Source of the DNA: CADEDH01 sp965262175
GTDB taxonomy: Bacteria > Actinomycetota > Acidimicrobiia > Acidimicrobiales > SZUA-35
Direction of reading: 5' to 3'
Assembly (NCBI GenBank): GCA_965262175.1
Contig: CBDHES010000022.1
Location: 186,001 to 250,000, forward strand
Length of the DNA: 64,000 nt
Shown here: in pieces, positions 40,116-48,621 of the stretch
How the letters are laid out: each line of letters starts with the position of its first letter
How positions within the stretch are numbered: the first letter of the stretch is position 1
Notes under the pieces: model-generated
What the model was told of the DNA's origin: nothing
What the model saw: the letters and a program-made list of their open reading frames with translations, nothing else
Database searches by the model: none
Translations under genes and position numbers: made by a program

Positions 40116-41918
40116 TCAGCTCGGGGCCCCCGCCAGCAGGGCGTCGGGGATCTCGACGTGGCGGGCCCGGAGCCACTCGCCGAGGCTCTTGGCCTGGCCG
40201 TCCTGGCGGGTAGAGGCGGCCACCCCTTCCTGGAGCAGGCCGTGGATGAGGAAGTTCATCGACCGGATGGCGGGAAGCAGGTGACGGTCGATCGGGAGAT
40301 CGGCCGCTTCGGGCAGGAGCTCCCGGAGGCGATCGGTCGTCAGGGTCTCGGCGATCCAGGCCCATCCCTCGTCGGTCCGGGCGAACACGCCGAGGTTGGC
40401 GTTCCCGCCCTTGTCCCCGGATCGGGTGCCGACGACCCGACCCAGCGGCGCCATCGTGGTCGGCCCGTCGGGGACGGCGACCGACGGGCCGGGCCGAGCG
40501 TCGACCGTCGGCCGGTCGGTCACGGTCGGCGCCGTCGAGTCGACGACCGTCGTCGGGCCACCGAGGACGGTGACCCGAGCCGGCACGAGGTCGGCCGGGA
40601 TCAGGGCCGGCGTGTACACGCCATAGGGAGAGCCGGGGCTGGGGCCGCCCCCGACACCGAACAGCCCGGGGATCGAGGCCAACCCGGTCTCGGTGAGGGC
40701 GTTGGAGAACGCCCGGCCGACCTTGCGCTCATCGGGGTCCTTCACCGTGCACCGCCAGAGGGCGACCGCCGCCTCGTTCGAGGTCGGATCGGTGTGGTCG
40801 GTCCGCACGACCCGGGTGGTGACCGAGGCGAAGTCGTCCCGATCGAAGGGACAGTTGGCCCAGAACGCCGCCTCGACGAGGGCCGCCTTGGCCTCGATGT
40901 CGAGCCCGGTCAGGGCGATCGCCAGGTCGTTCCGGTACCCGCCGACCTCGTTCATCGCCACCTTCAGCGTCTCGGGCGGCGGCTCGCCCCTGGTGCCGTG
41001 GACCCGGACCCGGTCGGGGGCCTCCTGGGTCAGCTCGATCGTGTCGAACCGGGCGGTGACGTCGGGCCCGAGGTAGGCGGGCGCCCCGATCTCGTACAGC
41101 AGCTGTGAGGTGACGGTGCCGACCGAGACCTCGCCGCCGGTCCCGTCGTGCTTCCCGATCACGGTGGTGCCGTCCGCCGCCACCTCGGCCCACGGGAACC
41201 CGACCCGCTCCATACCCGACACCTCGGTGAAGAACGAGTAGTTCCCACCGGTCACCTGGGCCCCGCACTCGATGAGATGCCCGGCGGCGACGGCTCCGGC
41301 CAGCGCGTCCCAGTCGTCCCGTTGCCACCCGTGGTGCCACGCCGCCGGTCCGCACACCACTGCGGCGTCGGTCACCCGGCCGGTCACCACGATGTCGGCC
41401 CCCTGATTCAGGGCCTCGACGATCCCCCAGCACCCGAGGTAGGCGTTGGCGGTGATGAACCGGTCGACGTCGGCCACCGGTTCGCCGGTGTCGAAGTGGG
41501 TGAGGGCGATGCCGGCCTCGGCCAGCTCCCCGAGTCGAGGGAGGAGGTCGTCGCCGTTGACGTAGGCGATCGTCGGCGACAGGCCCAGCTTGTCGGCCAC
41601 CTCGGCCACCGCCTCGGCACACCCGTCGGGGTCGAGGCCACCGGCGTTGCTCACCACCTTGATGCCCCGGTCGAGGCAGGTGCCCATCACCTGCTCCATC
41701 TGGGTGACGAAGGTGCGGGCGTAGCCACCTCCGGGACGCTTGGCCCGGGTCCGGGACAGGATCAACATGGTCAGCTCGGCCAACCAATCGCCGGTCAGGG
41801 CGTCGATCGGGCCACCCGAGACCATCTCGGCGGCCGCCGCGACCCGGTCGCCGTAGAACCCCGAGCAGTTGGCGATGCGGACCGGGTCCCGTCCCGGGGA
41901 GGAGTCGACGCTCGTCAT
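40116..41918 (-). CDS. AtuA family (DUF1446) acyclic terpene utilisation protein
   Basis: A 600-residue protein with an N-terminal DUF1446/AtuA domain (VRIANCSGFYGDR, DALTGDWLAELTM, GGLDPDGCAEAV, ADIVVTGRVTDAAVV) and a C-terminal ferredoxin-like domain after residue 490 (VGTRSGDKGGNANLGVFART). AtuA is needed for growth of Pseudomonas on citronellol, yet its reaction is not known. The gene is divergent from a two-subunit acyl-CoA carboxylase, as atuA sits near geranyl-CoA carboxylase genes elsewhere. The ATG follows TACCTT by 7 nt (leaderless). Confidence 0.85.
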   Translation of the reverse strand: MTSVDSSPGRDPVRIANCSGFYGDRVAAAAEMVSGGPIDALTGDWLAELTMLILSRTRAKRPGGGYARTFVTQMEQVMGTCLDRGIKVVSNAGGLDPDGCAEAVAEVADKLGLSPTIAYVNGDDLLPRLGELAEAGIALTHFDTGEPVADVDRFITANAYLGCWGIVEALNQGADIVVTGRVTDAAVVCGPAAWHHGWQRDDWDALAGAVAAGHLIECGAQVTGGNYSFFTEVSGMERVGFPWAEVAADGTTVIGKHDGTGGEVSVGTVTSQLLYEIGAPAYLGPDVTARFDTIELTQEAPDRVRVHGTRGEPPPETLKVAMNEVGGYRNDLAIALTGLDIEAKAALVEAAFWANCPFDRDDFASVTTRVVRTDHTDPTSNEAAVALWRCTVKDPDERKVGRAFSNALTETGLASIPGLFGVGGGPSPGSPYGVYTPALIPADLVPARVTVLGGPTTVVDSTAPTVTDRPTVDARPGPSVAVPDGPTTMAPLGRVVGTRSGDKGGNANLGVFARTDEGWAWIAETLTTDRLRELLPEAADLPIDRHLLPAIRSMNFLIHGLLQEGVAASTRQDGQAKSLGEWLRARHVEIPDALLAGAPS

Positions 41919-41925
41919 CCGGCCG

Positions 41926-41931
41926 AAGGTA
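41926..41931 (-). promoter_or_regulatory. -10 box of the leaderless AtuA-family promoter
   Basis: TACCTT on the minus strand with a 7-nt spacer to the ATG at 41918. Confidence 0.6.
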
Positions 41932-42032
41932 GTCGGCCCCGCGGCGTGGCGACCAGAACGACGCCGGCACCGGTGCTCGCTGCCGCCGAGCCGACATTGT
42001 TCCGCACCTGCTCCGAAGGCGGGGGTCGGCGA

Positions 42033-42048
42033 GGGGAGCCGGCTCCCC
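42033..42048. promoter_or_regulatory. Perfect 16-bp palindrome between divergent operons
   Basis: GGGGAGCC|GGCTCCCC lies in the 185-nt region between the AtuA-family and carboxylase genes, about 55 nt upstream of the carboxylase start. It could be a regulator binding site. No regulator gene is adjacent. Confidence 0.4.
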
Positions 42049-42090
42049 GATCCACCGATAGCGGGACTCGCCTTTCGGCGTCGGAGCGTC

Positions 42091-42096
42091 TATACC
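42091..42096 (+). promoter_or_regulatory. Candidate -10 box (carboxylase operon, leaderless)
   Basis: TATACC, 7 nt before the GTG at 42104; matches TANNNT in all but the last base. Confidence 0.45.
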
Positions 42097-42103
42097 TGCC
42101 GAC

Positions 42104-43729
42104 GTGGCAATCCTGGGATCGACGATCAACGTCTCCGGGGACGACTTCCGTCGCAACCGGGACGACATGCTCGAGCAGTTGGCCGCCCTCGACGACCTCC
42201 AGCACCAGGCGGCGGCCGGCGGCGGACCGAGGGCGATGGAACGGCTCCGGAGCCGGGGGAAGCTCCCGGTTCGGGAGCGGATCGCCGCCGTCCTCGACCC
42301 CGACTCGCCGTTCTACGAGATCAACTCGCTGGCCGCCTACTGCTCCGACTACACGGTCGGCGGCGGTCTCGTCATGGGCATCGGGGTGATCTCGGGCACC
42401 GAGTGCCTGATCCAGGGCAACGATCCGACGGTCCTGGGCGGGGCGATCACCGCCTTCGCCGGCAAGAAGATCATGCGGGCCATCGAGATCAGCCGGGACA
42501 ACCGCATCCCCTACGTCCAGTTCGTCGAGTCGGCCGGAGGCGACCTCCGGGGCAGCGACGACCCCGAACGCCAGCTCCGGGAGCAGCAGGTCCACTTCGC
42601 CGAGTCGGGCCGGCTGTTCTACGACGTGACCGAGCTGTCGAAGCTGCGGATCCCGTCGGTGGCGGTGGTGTTCGGCTCCTCGACCGCCGGCGGCGCGTAC
42701 CAACCGGGGATGAGCGACTACAACATCTTCATCCGGGAACGGTCCAAGGTGTTCCTCGGCGGCCCCCCGCTGGTCCAGATGGCCACCGGTGAGATCTCCG
42801 ACGACGAGACCCTCGGCGGGGCCCAGATGCACGCCGAGGTGTCGGGGTTGGCCGACTACCTGGCCGACGACGAGCTCGACGCCCTGCGGATGTGCCGGGA
42901 GGTGGTCGCCCACCTGAACCACCACAAGCTGGGCTACGGGCCGACCGGCCCCGGCACCGCCCCCCGCCACGATCCCGAGGAGCTGCTCGGCCTCATGGCC
43001 CGAGACCTCTACGCCCCGGTCGACGTCCGGGAGGTCATCGCCCGGATCGTCGACGACTCGGAGTTCGAGGAGTTCAAGGCCCGGTACGGTCCGACCCTGA
43101 TCTGTGGCTGGGCGTGGATCCACGGCTACCCGGTCGGGATCCTCGGCAACAACGGGCCGCTGTTCTCCGAGAGCTCGGAGAAGGCGGCCCAGTTCATCCA
43201 GCTGTGCAACCAGCGGCACATCCCCCTCCTCTTCCTCCAGAACATCACCGGCTACATGGTCGGCAAGGACTTCGAGCGGGGTGGGATCGTCAAGAACGGC
43301 TCCAAGATGATCAACGCGGTGTCGAACTCGATGGTCCCCCACATCACCGTGATCCTGGGGTCCAGCTACGGGGCGGGGAACTACGGCATGTCGGGCCGGG
43401 CGTTCAACACCCGATTCACCTACCTGTGGCCGACGGCCAAGATCGCCATCATGGGCCCCAAGCAGATCGCCGGCGTCATGTCCCTGGTCCGACGGGGTCA
43501 GGCGGCCCGCAAGGGCGAGCCGTTCGACGAGGCGGCCGACGCCGAGATCACCGCCTCGGTCGAGCACTACCACGAGCTGGGGTCGCTGGCCCTCCACGCC
43601 ACCGGCCGGGTCAGCGACGACGGGATCATCGACCCCCGCGACACCCGCGACGTGATCGGGATGTCGCTGTCGGTCTGTCACAACAACGAGGTCAAGGGAG
43701 CGGAGGGGTTCGGTGTCTTCCGGATGTAG
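42104..43729 (+). CDS. Acyl-CoA carboxylase, carboxyltransferase (beta) subunit
   Basis: A 541-residue carboxyltransferase of the MccB/AtuC/PccB family. SRGKLPVRERI leads into the first crotonase-like half (FVESAGGDL with an oxyanion Gly pair; STAGGAYQPGMSDY), and the second half holds NITGYMVGKDFERGGIVKNGSKM and SSYGAGNYGMSGRAF. These resemble 3-methylcrotonyl- and geranyl-CoA carboxylases more than propionyl-CoA carboxylase. It transfers CO2 from biotin to the gamma carbon of an enoyl-CoA. GTG start, near-leaderless. The alpha-subunit gene begins inside its last codons (17-nt overlap). Confidence 0.9.
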   Translation: MAILGSTINVSGDDFRRNRDDMLEQLAALDDLQHQAAAGGGPRAMERLRSRGKLPVRERIAAVLDPDSPFYEINSLAAYCSDYTVGGGLVMGIGVISGTECLIQGNDPTVLGGAITAFAGKKIMRAIEISRDNRIPYVQFVESAGGDLRGSDDPERQLREQQVHFAESGRLFYDVTELSKLRIPSVAVVFGSSTAGGAYQPGMSDYNIFIRERSKVFLGGPPLVQMATGEISDDETLGGAQMHAEVSGLADYLADDELDALRMCREVVAHLNHHKLGYGPTGPGTAPRHDPEELLGLMARDLYAPVDVREVIARIVDDSEFEEFKARYGPTLICGWAWIHGYPVGILGNNGPLFSESSEKAAQFIQLCNQRHIPLLFLQNITGYMVGKDFERGGIVKNGSKMINAVSNSMVPHITVILGSSYGAGNYGMSGRAFNTRFTYLWPTAKIAIMGPKQIAGVMSLVRRGQAARKGEPFDEAADAEITASVEHYHELGSLALHATGRVSDDGIIDPRDTRDVIGMSLSVCHNNEVKGAEGFGVFRM

Positions 43730-45770
43730 CCGACTGCTGGTCGCCAATCGGGGCGAGATCGCCCGCCGGGTGTTCGCCACCGCCCGGGCCATGGGTATCG
43801 AGACCGTGGCCGTCTACAGCGACTCCGACGCCGACGCCCCCTTCGTCGCCGACGCCGACCAGGCGGTTGCCATCGGCGGGACGACCGCCTCCGACAGCTA
43901 CCTCGACCAGGCCAAGGTTCTGGCCGCCGCGGCCCGATCGGGGGCCGACGCCGTCCACCCCGGCTACGGGTTCCTGTCGGAGAACGCCACCTTCGCCCGG
44001 GCGGTGGTCGACGCCGGCCTGACCTGGGTCGGCCCTCCCCCCGAGGCGATCGCCGCCATGGGCGACAAGCTGGCCGCCAAGCGGCTGATGATCGACGCCG
44101 GCGTCCCCACGCTGCCGTCGATCGAGATCACCGACGGGCTCGACCTGGCGGCGGCGGCGACCGAGATCGGGTACCCGGTGCTCGTGAAGGCGGCCGCTGG
44201 CGGCGGCGGCAAGGGCATGCGGGTCGTCGAGGACGAAGGGGCGCTGGTCGAGGCGGTCGCCGGTGCCCAACGGGAGGCCGAGGCCTCCTTCGGCGATGGG
44301 ACCGTCTTCCTCGAGAAGTACCTGACGTCGCCCCGCCACGTCGAGATCCAGGTGCTGGGCGACCAACACGGCAACCTCGTCCACTGCTTCGAGCGGGAGT
44401 GCTCGATCCAGCGTCGCCACCAGAAGATCATCGAGGAGGCTCCGAGCCCGGCCCTCGACGACAGCCTCCGCTCCGAGATGGGGCGGGCCGCGGTGGCCGC
44501 GGTACGGACGGTCGGCTACCACTCGACCGGGACGGTCGAGTTCCTCGTCACCGGGGAACGGGGTGACGAGCAGGCGTTCTACTTCCTCGAGGTCAACACC
44601 CGGCTCCAGGTCGAGCACCCGGTCACCGAGGAGATCACCGGCCTCGACCTGGTCCGCCAGCAACTGCTCGTGGCCCAGGGCCTCCCGCTCGCCTTCACCC
44701 AGGACGACCTGTCGATCACCGGGCACGCCATCGAGGCCCGCCTCTACGCCGAGGATCCGGCCAACGGTTTCCTTCCCGCCACCGGGACCCTGACCGCCTT
44801 CGGGCTGGCACCGGGGTTCGAGGCCCGCCTGGACTCCGGGGTCGAGACCGGCTCGGTCGTGGGGGTCGAGTTCGATCCGATGTTGGCCAAGGTGATCGCC
44901 ACGGGGCCGACCCGGACCGAGGCCGCCCTCCGGTTGGCCCTGGTCCTGGAGCGGATGGCGGTGGCCGGGGTGACCACCAACCGCGATTTCCTCGTCGCCA
45001 CGCTGCGGACCCCGGCGTTCCTGGCCGGCGACACCACGACCGACTTCATCGAGCGGGTCGACCCGGGGGCGACGAGCGACGCGTCGGACGATGAGCTCCG
45101 GGCACTGGCGGTGGCCGCCGTGTTGGCCCGCCAGGCCCGCAACCGGGCCGAGGCCGGGGCGCTGGCGTTCCTCCGGGCCGGCTTCCGGAACTCGGTCATG
45201 CCGGCCGAGACGATGCTGTTGACCCACGACGGACGAGAGATCGACGTCGGGTACCAGACCCGCCGCGACGGGTCGATCGACGCGTCCGTGACCTTCGTCG
45301 ATGACGACGCAACGGCCGGCTCGGAGCCCGACCCGGCCGGCCAGGCCCCGGCGCTGATCCGGGCCGCGCTCACCGACCTGGTGCCGATCGACGCCCGGTC
45401 GGTCCGGCTCGACGCCACGCTCGACGGGCTCCGGTCCTCATACCTGGTGGTCGAGGACGGGGGGTCGTGGCACGTCCACGGGCCTCGGGGCCGGGCCGAT
45501 TTCGTCGAACGCTCCCGGTTCCCCGACACCGACGCCGACGCGGTCGCCGGCGGCCAGATGGCGCCGATGCCGGGCACGATCCGGATCGTGGCGGTGAGCG
45601 AGGGCGACCCCGTGGAACCGGGGCAGACCCTCGTCGTCCTCGAAGCGATGAAGATGGAGCACACGGTGACCGCGCCGGCTGCCGGCGTCGTCGATCAGGT
45701 GCGGTGCGCGGTCGGCGATCAGGTCGACAACGGTCAGGTCCTCGTCGTGGTGACGCCTCACGACGACTGA
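43713..45770 (+). CDS. Acyl-CoA carboxylase, biotin carboxylase/BCCP (alpha) subunit
   Basis: A 685-residue alpha subunit. The biotin carboxylase N domain starts RLLVANRGEIARRVFATARAMG. The ATP-grasp domain holds GGGGKGMRVV and FLEVNTRLQVEHPVTE. The C-terminal BCCP domain has EAMKMEH with the biotinylated Lys647. It makes carboxybiotin from ATP and bicarbonate for the beta subunit encoded just upstream; the GTG start overlaps the beta gene, favouring equal synthesis. Together they form a complete carboxylase. Substrate is probably 3-methylcrotonyl-CoA (leucine) or geranyl-CoA (terpenes), given the AtuA-like neighbour. Confidence 0.92.
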   Translation: MSSGCSRLLVANRGEIARRVFATARAMGIETVAVYSDSDADAPFVADADQAVAIGGTTASDSYLDQAKVLAAAARSGADAVHPGYGFLSENATFARAVVDAGLTWVGPPPEAIAAMGDKLAAKRLMIDAGVPTLPSIEITDGLDLAAAATEIGYPVLVKAAAGGGGKGMRVVEDEGALVEAVAGAQREAEASFGDGTVFLEKYLTSPRHVEIQVLGDQHGNLVHCFERECSIQRRHQKIIEEAPSPALDDSLRSEMGRAAVAAVRTVGYHSTGTVEFLVTGERGDEQAFYFLEVNTRLQVEHPVTEEITGLDLVRQQLLVAQGLPLAFTQDDLSITGHAIEARLYAEDPANGFLPATGTLTAFGLAPGFEARLDSGVETGSVVGVEFDPMLAKVIATGPTRTEAALRLALVLERMAVAGVTTNRDFLVATLRTPAFLAGDTTTDFIERVDPGATSDASDDELRALAVAAVLARQARNRAEAGALAFLRAGFRNSVMPAETMLLTHDGREIDVGYQTRRDGSIDASVTFVDDDATAGSEPDPAGQAPALIRAALTDLVPIDARSVRLDATLDGLRSSYLVVEDGGSWHVHGPRGRADFVERSRFPDTDADAVAGGQMAPMPGTIRIVAVSEGDPVEPGQTLVVLEAMKMEHTVTAPAAGVVDQVRCAVGDQVDNGQVLVVVTPHDD

Positions 45771-45777
45771 GGTGCCC

Positions 45778-45823
45778 GTCGGCAACCGACGACGTGACGC
45801 CCTGACGCCCCTACGAGGGCGTC
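45778..45823. terminator. Hairpins between the carboxylase and lgt genes
   Basis: GTCGG-CAA-CCGAC at 45778-45790 and a perfect 7-bp stem GACGCCC/GGGCGTC at 45804-45823. The loop of the second contains the lgt stop codon. Likely terminates both convergent genes. Confidence 0.55.
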
Positions 45824-47298
45824 GAGTCGTCGTCGGTCGACTTGGCCCGAACGTCCTCGGCCATCGACAGCGCACGGGCGACCGCATCGTCGTCGGTCGA
45901 CGAGCCGTCGGGCGCCTCGTCGGCATCGGGCTCGTCGGCGCCGGCCTTCGCCTTCCCCTTGGCGGCCTTGCCCTTGGCGGCCTTGGTCGGCTCGTCGCCG
46001 CCGGCCTTCGCCTTGCCCTCGCCCTTCCCCTTGGCGGCCTTGGTCGGCTCGTCGGCGTCCGCCTTCCCCTTCCCCTTGGCGGCCTTGCCCTTGGCGGTCT
46101 TGCCCTTGGCGGTCTTCGTCGGCTCGTCGGCGTCCGGCCGGTCGACCTCCTCCGTGTCGGCGGTGGTCTCGGCATCGTCGTCGGCGGCGATGATCGGCTG
46201 GGTCTTCTTCGTCGCCCGACCCTTGCCCCGCTTCGCCGTGGTCGCGGCCGCCGTCCCGGCCTTCTCCACGACGCGATCCTTCTCGGTCTCGCCCTGCTGG
46301 TCGTCGTCGGCCTCATCGCCGCCCTCGGCCACGTCGTCGGTGGCGGCCACCTTGGCCTTGGCCCCCGTCGTCTTCGTTGACCGTTCGGGCCGGGTCTTGG
46401 TCGCGGTGCCACCACCCCGCCGCGGTCGTCGGAGCGGAGCCTGCGGCTTGGACGGTGCCTCGTCGTCATCGGCGAGCTCGTCGGGGTCGATGTCGGTGGC
46501 ATCACGACGGAGCCCGTACCGCTGGAGGTAGATGGCGGCGGCGACGATGAAGGCGACCATCGCCCAGATGTGGTAGCGAACGCCGAACAGCTCATCCACG
46601 GGATCGATGCGGAGCAACTCGATCAGGATCCGGCCGATGCCGTAGCCGATGAGGTACACGGCGAACAGGGCCCCGGGACGGAGGATCCGCTTCCGGTCGA
46701 TCCACAACAGGAATCCCAGCAGGGCGATGTTCCACAGGATCTCGTAGGCGAACGTGGGGTGGAACAGCAGATCGGGGTCCTCGTAGCCACGGATCCGATG
46801 CTCGGCGTCGATCTCGAGGCCCCACGGAAGCGTCGTCGGCCGGCCGTACAACTCCTGGTTGAACCAGTTGCCGAATCGTCCGATGATCTGACCCAGCGGG
46901 AGGCCGAGGGCCGCTGCGGTGAAGACCGGGGCGAGCGGAACGTCGTTCCGGCGAAGCCACCACACGCCGACCACCATCCCCAGCAGCACCCCACCCGGAA
47001 TGCCGAGCCCGCCCTCCCAGAGCCGGAAGGCGGCGGGCAGGTCGTCGGAGAATCGTCCCCAATTCGTCAAGACGAAGTAGATGCGGGCGCCGACGATCGC
47101 AGCGGGCAGCGCCCACAGCGCCATGTTGGGGATGATCTCGGGGTCGAGACCGTCCTGGGCGACCCGCCGGCTGGCCAACCAGACACCGGCAAGAACGCCG
47201 AGAGCGATGAGAAACCCGTATGCTCGCAGATCCAAGGGTCCGATCGAGATCTCGTTCTGTGATGGACTCGGGATCGAGGCCACTAACGACACCAGCAT
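45811..47298 (-). CDS. lgt: Prolipoprotein diacylglyceryl transferase with long charged C-terminal tail
   Basis: A 495-residue protein. Residues 1-265 form a normal seven-helix Lgt, including ARIYFVL, the family signature GRFGNWFNQELYG at 140-152, and HPTFAYEILWN. Lgt moves diacylglyceryl from phosphatidylglycerol to the lipobox Cys of prolipoproteins, the first step of lipoprotein maturation, at the inner membrane. Usual length is about 270-300. Here a cytoplasmic tail of some 230 residues follows, first RR..GGGTATKTRPERS, then Asp/Glu-rich stretches and repeated KTAKGKAAKGKGKADADEP-type blocks, ending in acidic residues. The tail resembles histone-like Lys/Ala segments. Two lipoproteins in this window would be substrates. 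Confidence 0.92.
   Translation of the reverse strand: MLVSLVASIPSPSQNEISIGPLDLRAYGFLIALGVLAGVWLASRRVAQDGLDPEIIPNMALWALPAAIVGARIYFVLTNWGRFSDDLPAAFRLWEGGLGIPGGVLLGMVVGVWWLRRNDVPLAPVFTAAALGLPLGQIIGRFGNWFNQELYGRPTTLPWGLEIDAEHRIRGYEDPDLLFHPTFAYEILWNIALLGFLLWIDRKRILRPGALFAVYLIGYGIGRILIELLRIDPVDELFGVRYHIWAMVAFIVAAAIYLQRYGLRRDATDIDPDELADDDEAPSKPQAPLRRPRRGGGTATKTRPERSTKTTGAKAKVAATDDVAEGGDEADDDQQGETEKDRVVEKAGTAAATTAKRGKGRATKKTQPIIAADDDAETTADTEEVDRPDADEPTKTAKGKTAKGKAAKGKGKADADEPTKAAKGKGEGKAKAGGDEPTKAAKGKAAKGKAKAGADEPDADEAPDGSSTDDDAVARALSMAEDVRAKSTDDDSTPS
45930..46140 (-). repeat. Coding repeat for Lys-Ala-Gly/Asp-Glu-Pro blocks in lgt
   Basis: Imperfect tandem units encode AAKGKAKAG(G/A)DEPTK-like blocks. 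Frequent gcc-aag-ggc codon runs make the DNA itself near-repetitive. Confidence 0.7.
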
Positions 47299-47350
47299 GG
47301 TGGTTGCTCCTGGTAGGCGAGCCCGACCGGGGGCGCGACATCGGCCGAAC

Positions 47351-47356
47351 TAGGAT
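47351..47356 (+). promoter_or_regulatory. Candidate -10 box (sulfotransferase)
   Basis: TAGGAT, 13 nt before the ATG at 47370. AAGAGG lies just ahead of the ATG, giving a very short leader. Confidence 0.4.
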
Positions 47357-47369
47357 TGTAAAGAGGCGT

Positions 47370-48596
47370 ATGGGAGAACGTATTCCCCCGGGCTACCCCC
47401 CGTTCCACATGCGAGCACTGGCTCGGGCCACGTTGCCGCTCCGCGACCGAACGCTTCGACGTTACCCCGATCCCGAGGAGCTCGTCGCTCGGGCCACGGC
47501 CGACACCGGACTGTCCGATTTCGGGCCCGGTGAGGTCCTCGAACCCCTCGATCAGCTCCTCGAGCCCCTCCGCAACGACGAGACGATGACCGCCATCGGG
47601 CTGTACGCCTGGCCCCAGATGCTGCGCCGCCACCTGACCACCCGGCTCCACATCGTCGACTATGTCAATCGCCACCCCGAGGTCCGCAACGAGGACCTGG
47701 TCCGGCCGGTCATCATCACCGGCATGCCCCGTACCGGGACGACCCTGCTCTACAACCTGCTGGCGACCATGCCCGGCGCTCGACCCCTGATGGGGTGGGA
47801 GAGCATGGACCCGATCCCCCGGCAGCGGCGGCGGCTCCGGTTCCGCAAGTCGAAGTACCGGGCCTGGGTCGCCTTCGTCAACTCGACCATCCCCCAGCTG
47901 AAGGCGATTCACCACCTCCAGGCCGACGCCCCCGACGAGGGTCTGGAGCTGATGGATCGGACGCTCCACTCCTTCAACTTCATGCTCTACGCCTACGGCT
48001 ACACCGACTGGCTGCTGGAGCGGACCAACCGGGAGATGTTCGACGCCTGGACGATCTGGAAGTGGCAGCTCCAGATGCTTCAGACCCAGGCCCAGGGCCC
48101 GAGCGGGTACTGGGTGTTGAAGGCACCGACGTTCATGGGGCTGTTCCCCACGATCGACGCCCTCCTCCCCCACGCTCGCTACGTGATGACCCACCGTGAT
48201 CTCCACAGCGCCCTCCCGTCGGCCATGTCGCTGGTGACGGTGGTCGGAGCCTCGATGCGGTTCCCCGGCGAGCAGGTTCCGCTTCCCCGGTTCGTCGACC
48301 GGATGACCGAGATGGCCAACCAGACCCGGAAGCAGATCGAGCAGCGGCCCAACGTCCAGGTGCTGTATCCGGAGTTCGTGGCCGACCCGGCATCGACGGT
48401 CCGGACCATCCTCGAGACGTTCGACGAAGACGTGCCCACCGACCTCCAGGCCCGAGTCGATCGGTACCTGGCCGAACACCCGCAGAACAAGCACGGGAAG
48501 CACGACTACAGCCCCGAGCGGTTCGGACTGGTGGCCGAGGACCTCGAGCCCTACGCCGCCGACTACGCCCGCGACCTCGGCCTCGACCGGTTCTGA
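47370..48596 (+). CDS. Sulfotransferase family protein
   Basis: A 408-residue cytosolic sulfotransferase-like protein. The PAPS 5'-phosphosulfate loop is ITGMPRTGTTLLYNLL at 116-131, and VMTHRDLHSALPSAMSLV carries the Arg/Ser 3'-phosphate binding segment. The late YPEFVADPASTVRTIL is also typical. It transfers sulfate from PAPS to an unknown alcohol, possibly a glycolipid or steroid. The ATG at 47370 is preceded by AAGAGG. It is divergent from lgt with only 71 nt between starts and converges on the TPR gene. Confidence 0.85.
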   Translation: MGERIPPGYPPFHMRALARATLPLRDRTLRRYPDPEELVARATADTGLSDFGPGEVLEPLDQLLEPLRNDETMTAIGLYAWPQMLRRHLTTRLHIVDYVNRHPEVRNEDLVRPVIITGMPRTGTTLLYNLLATMPGARPLMGWESMDPIPRQRRRLRFRKSKYRAWVAFVNSTIPQLKAIHHLQADAPDEGLELMDRTLHSFNFMLYAYGYTDWLLERTNREMFDAWTIWKWQLQMLQTQAQGPSGYWVLKAPTFMGLFPTIDALLPHARYVMTHRDLHSALPSAMSLVTVVGASMRFPGEQVPLPRFVDRMTEMANQTRKQIEQRPNVQVLYPEFVADPASTVRTILETFDEDVPTDLQARVDRYLAEHPQNKHGKHDYSPERFGLVAEDLEPYAADYARDLGLDRF

Positions 48597-48621
48597 TCCG
48601 GCGGCGACGACCGGCCACTCC

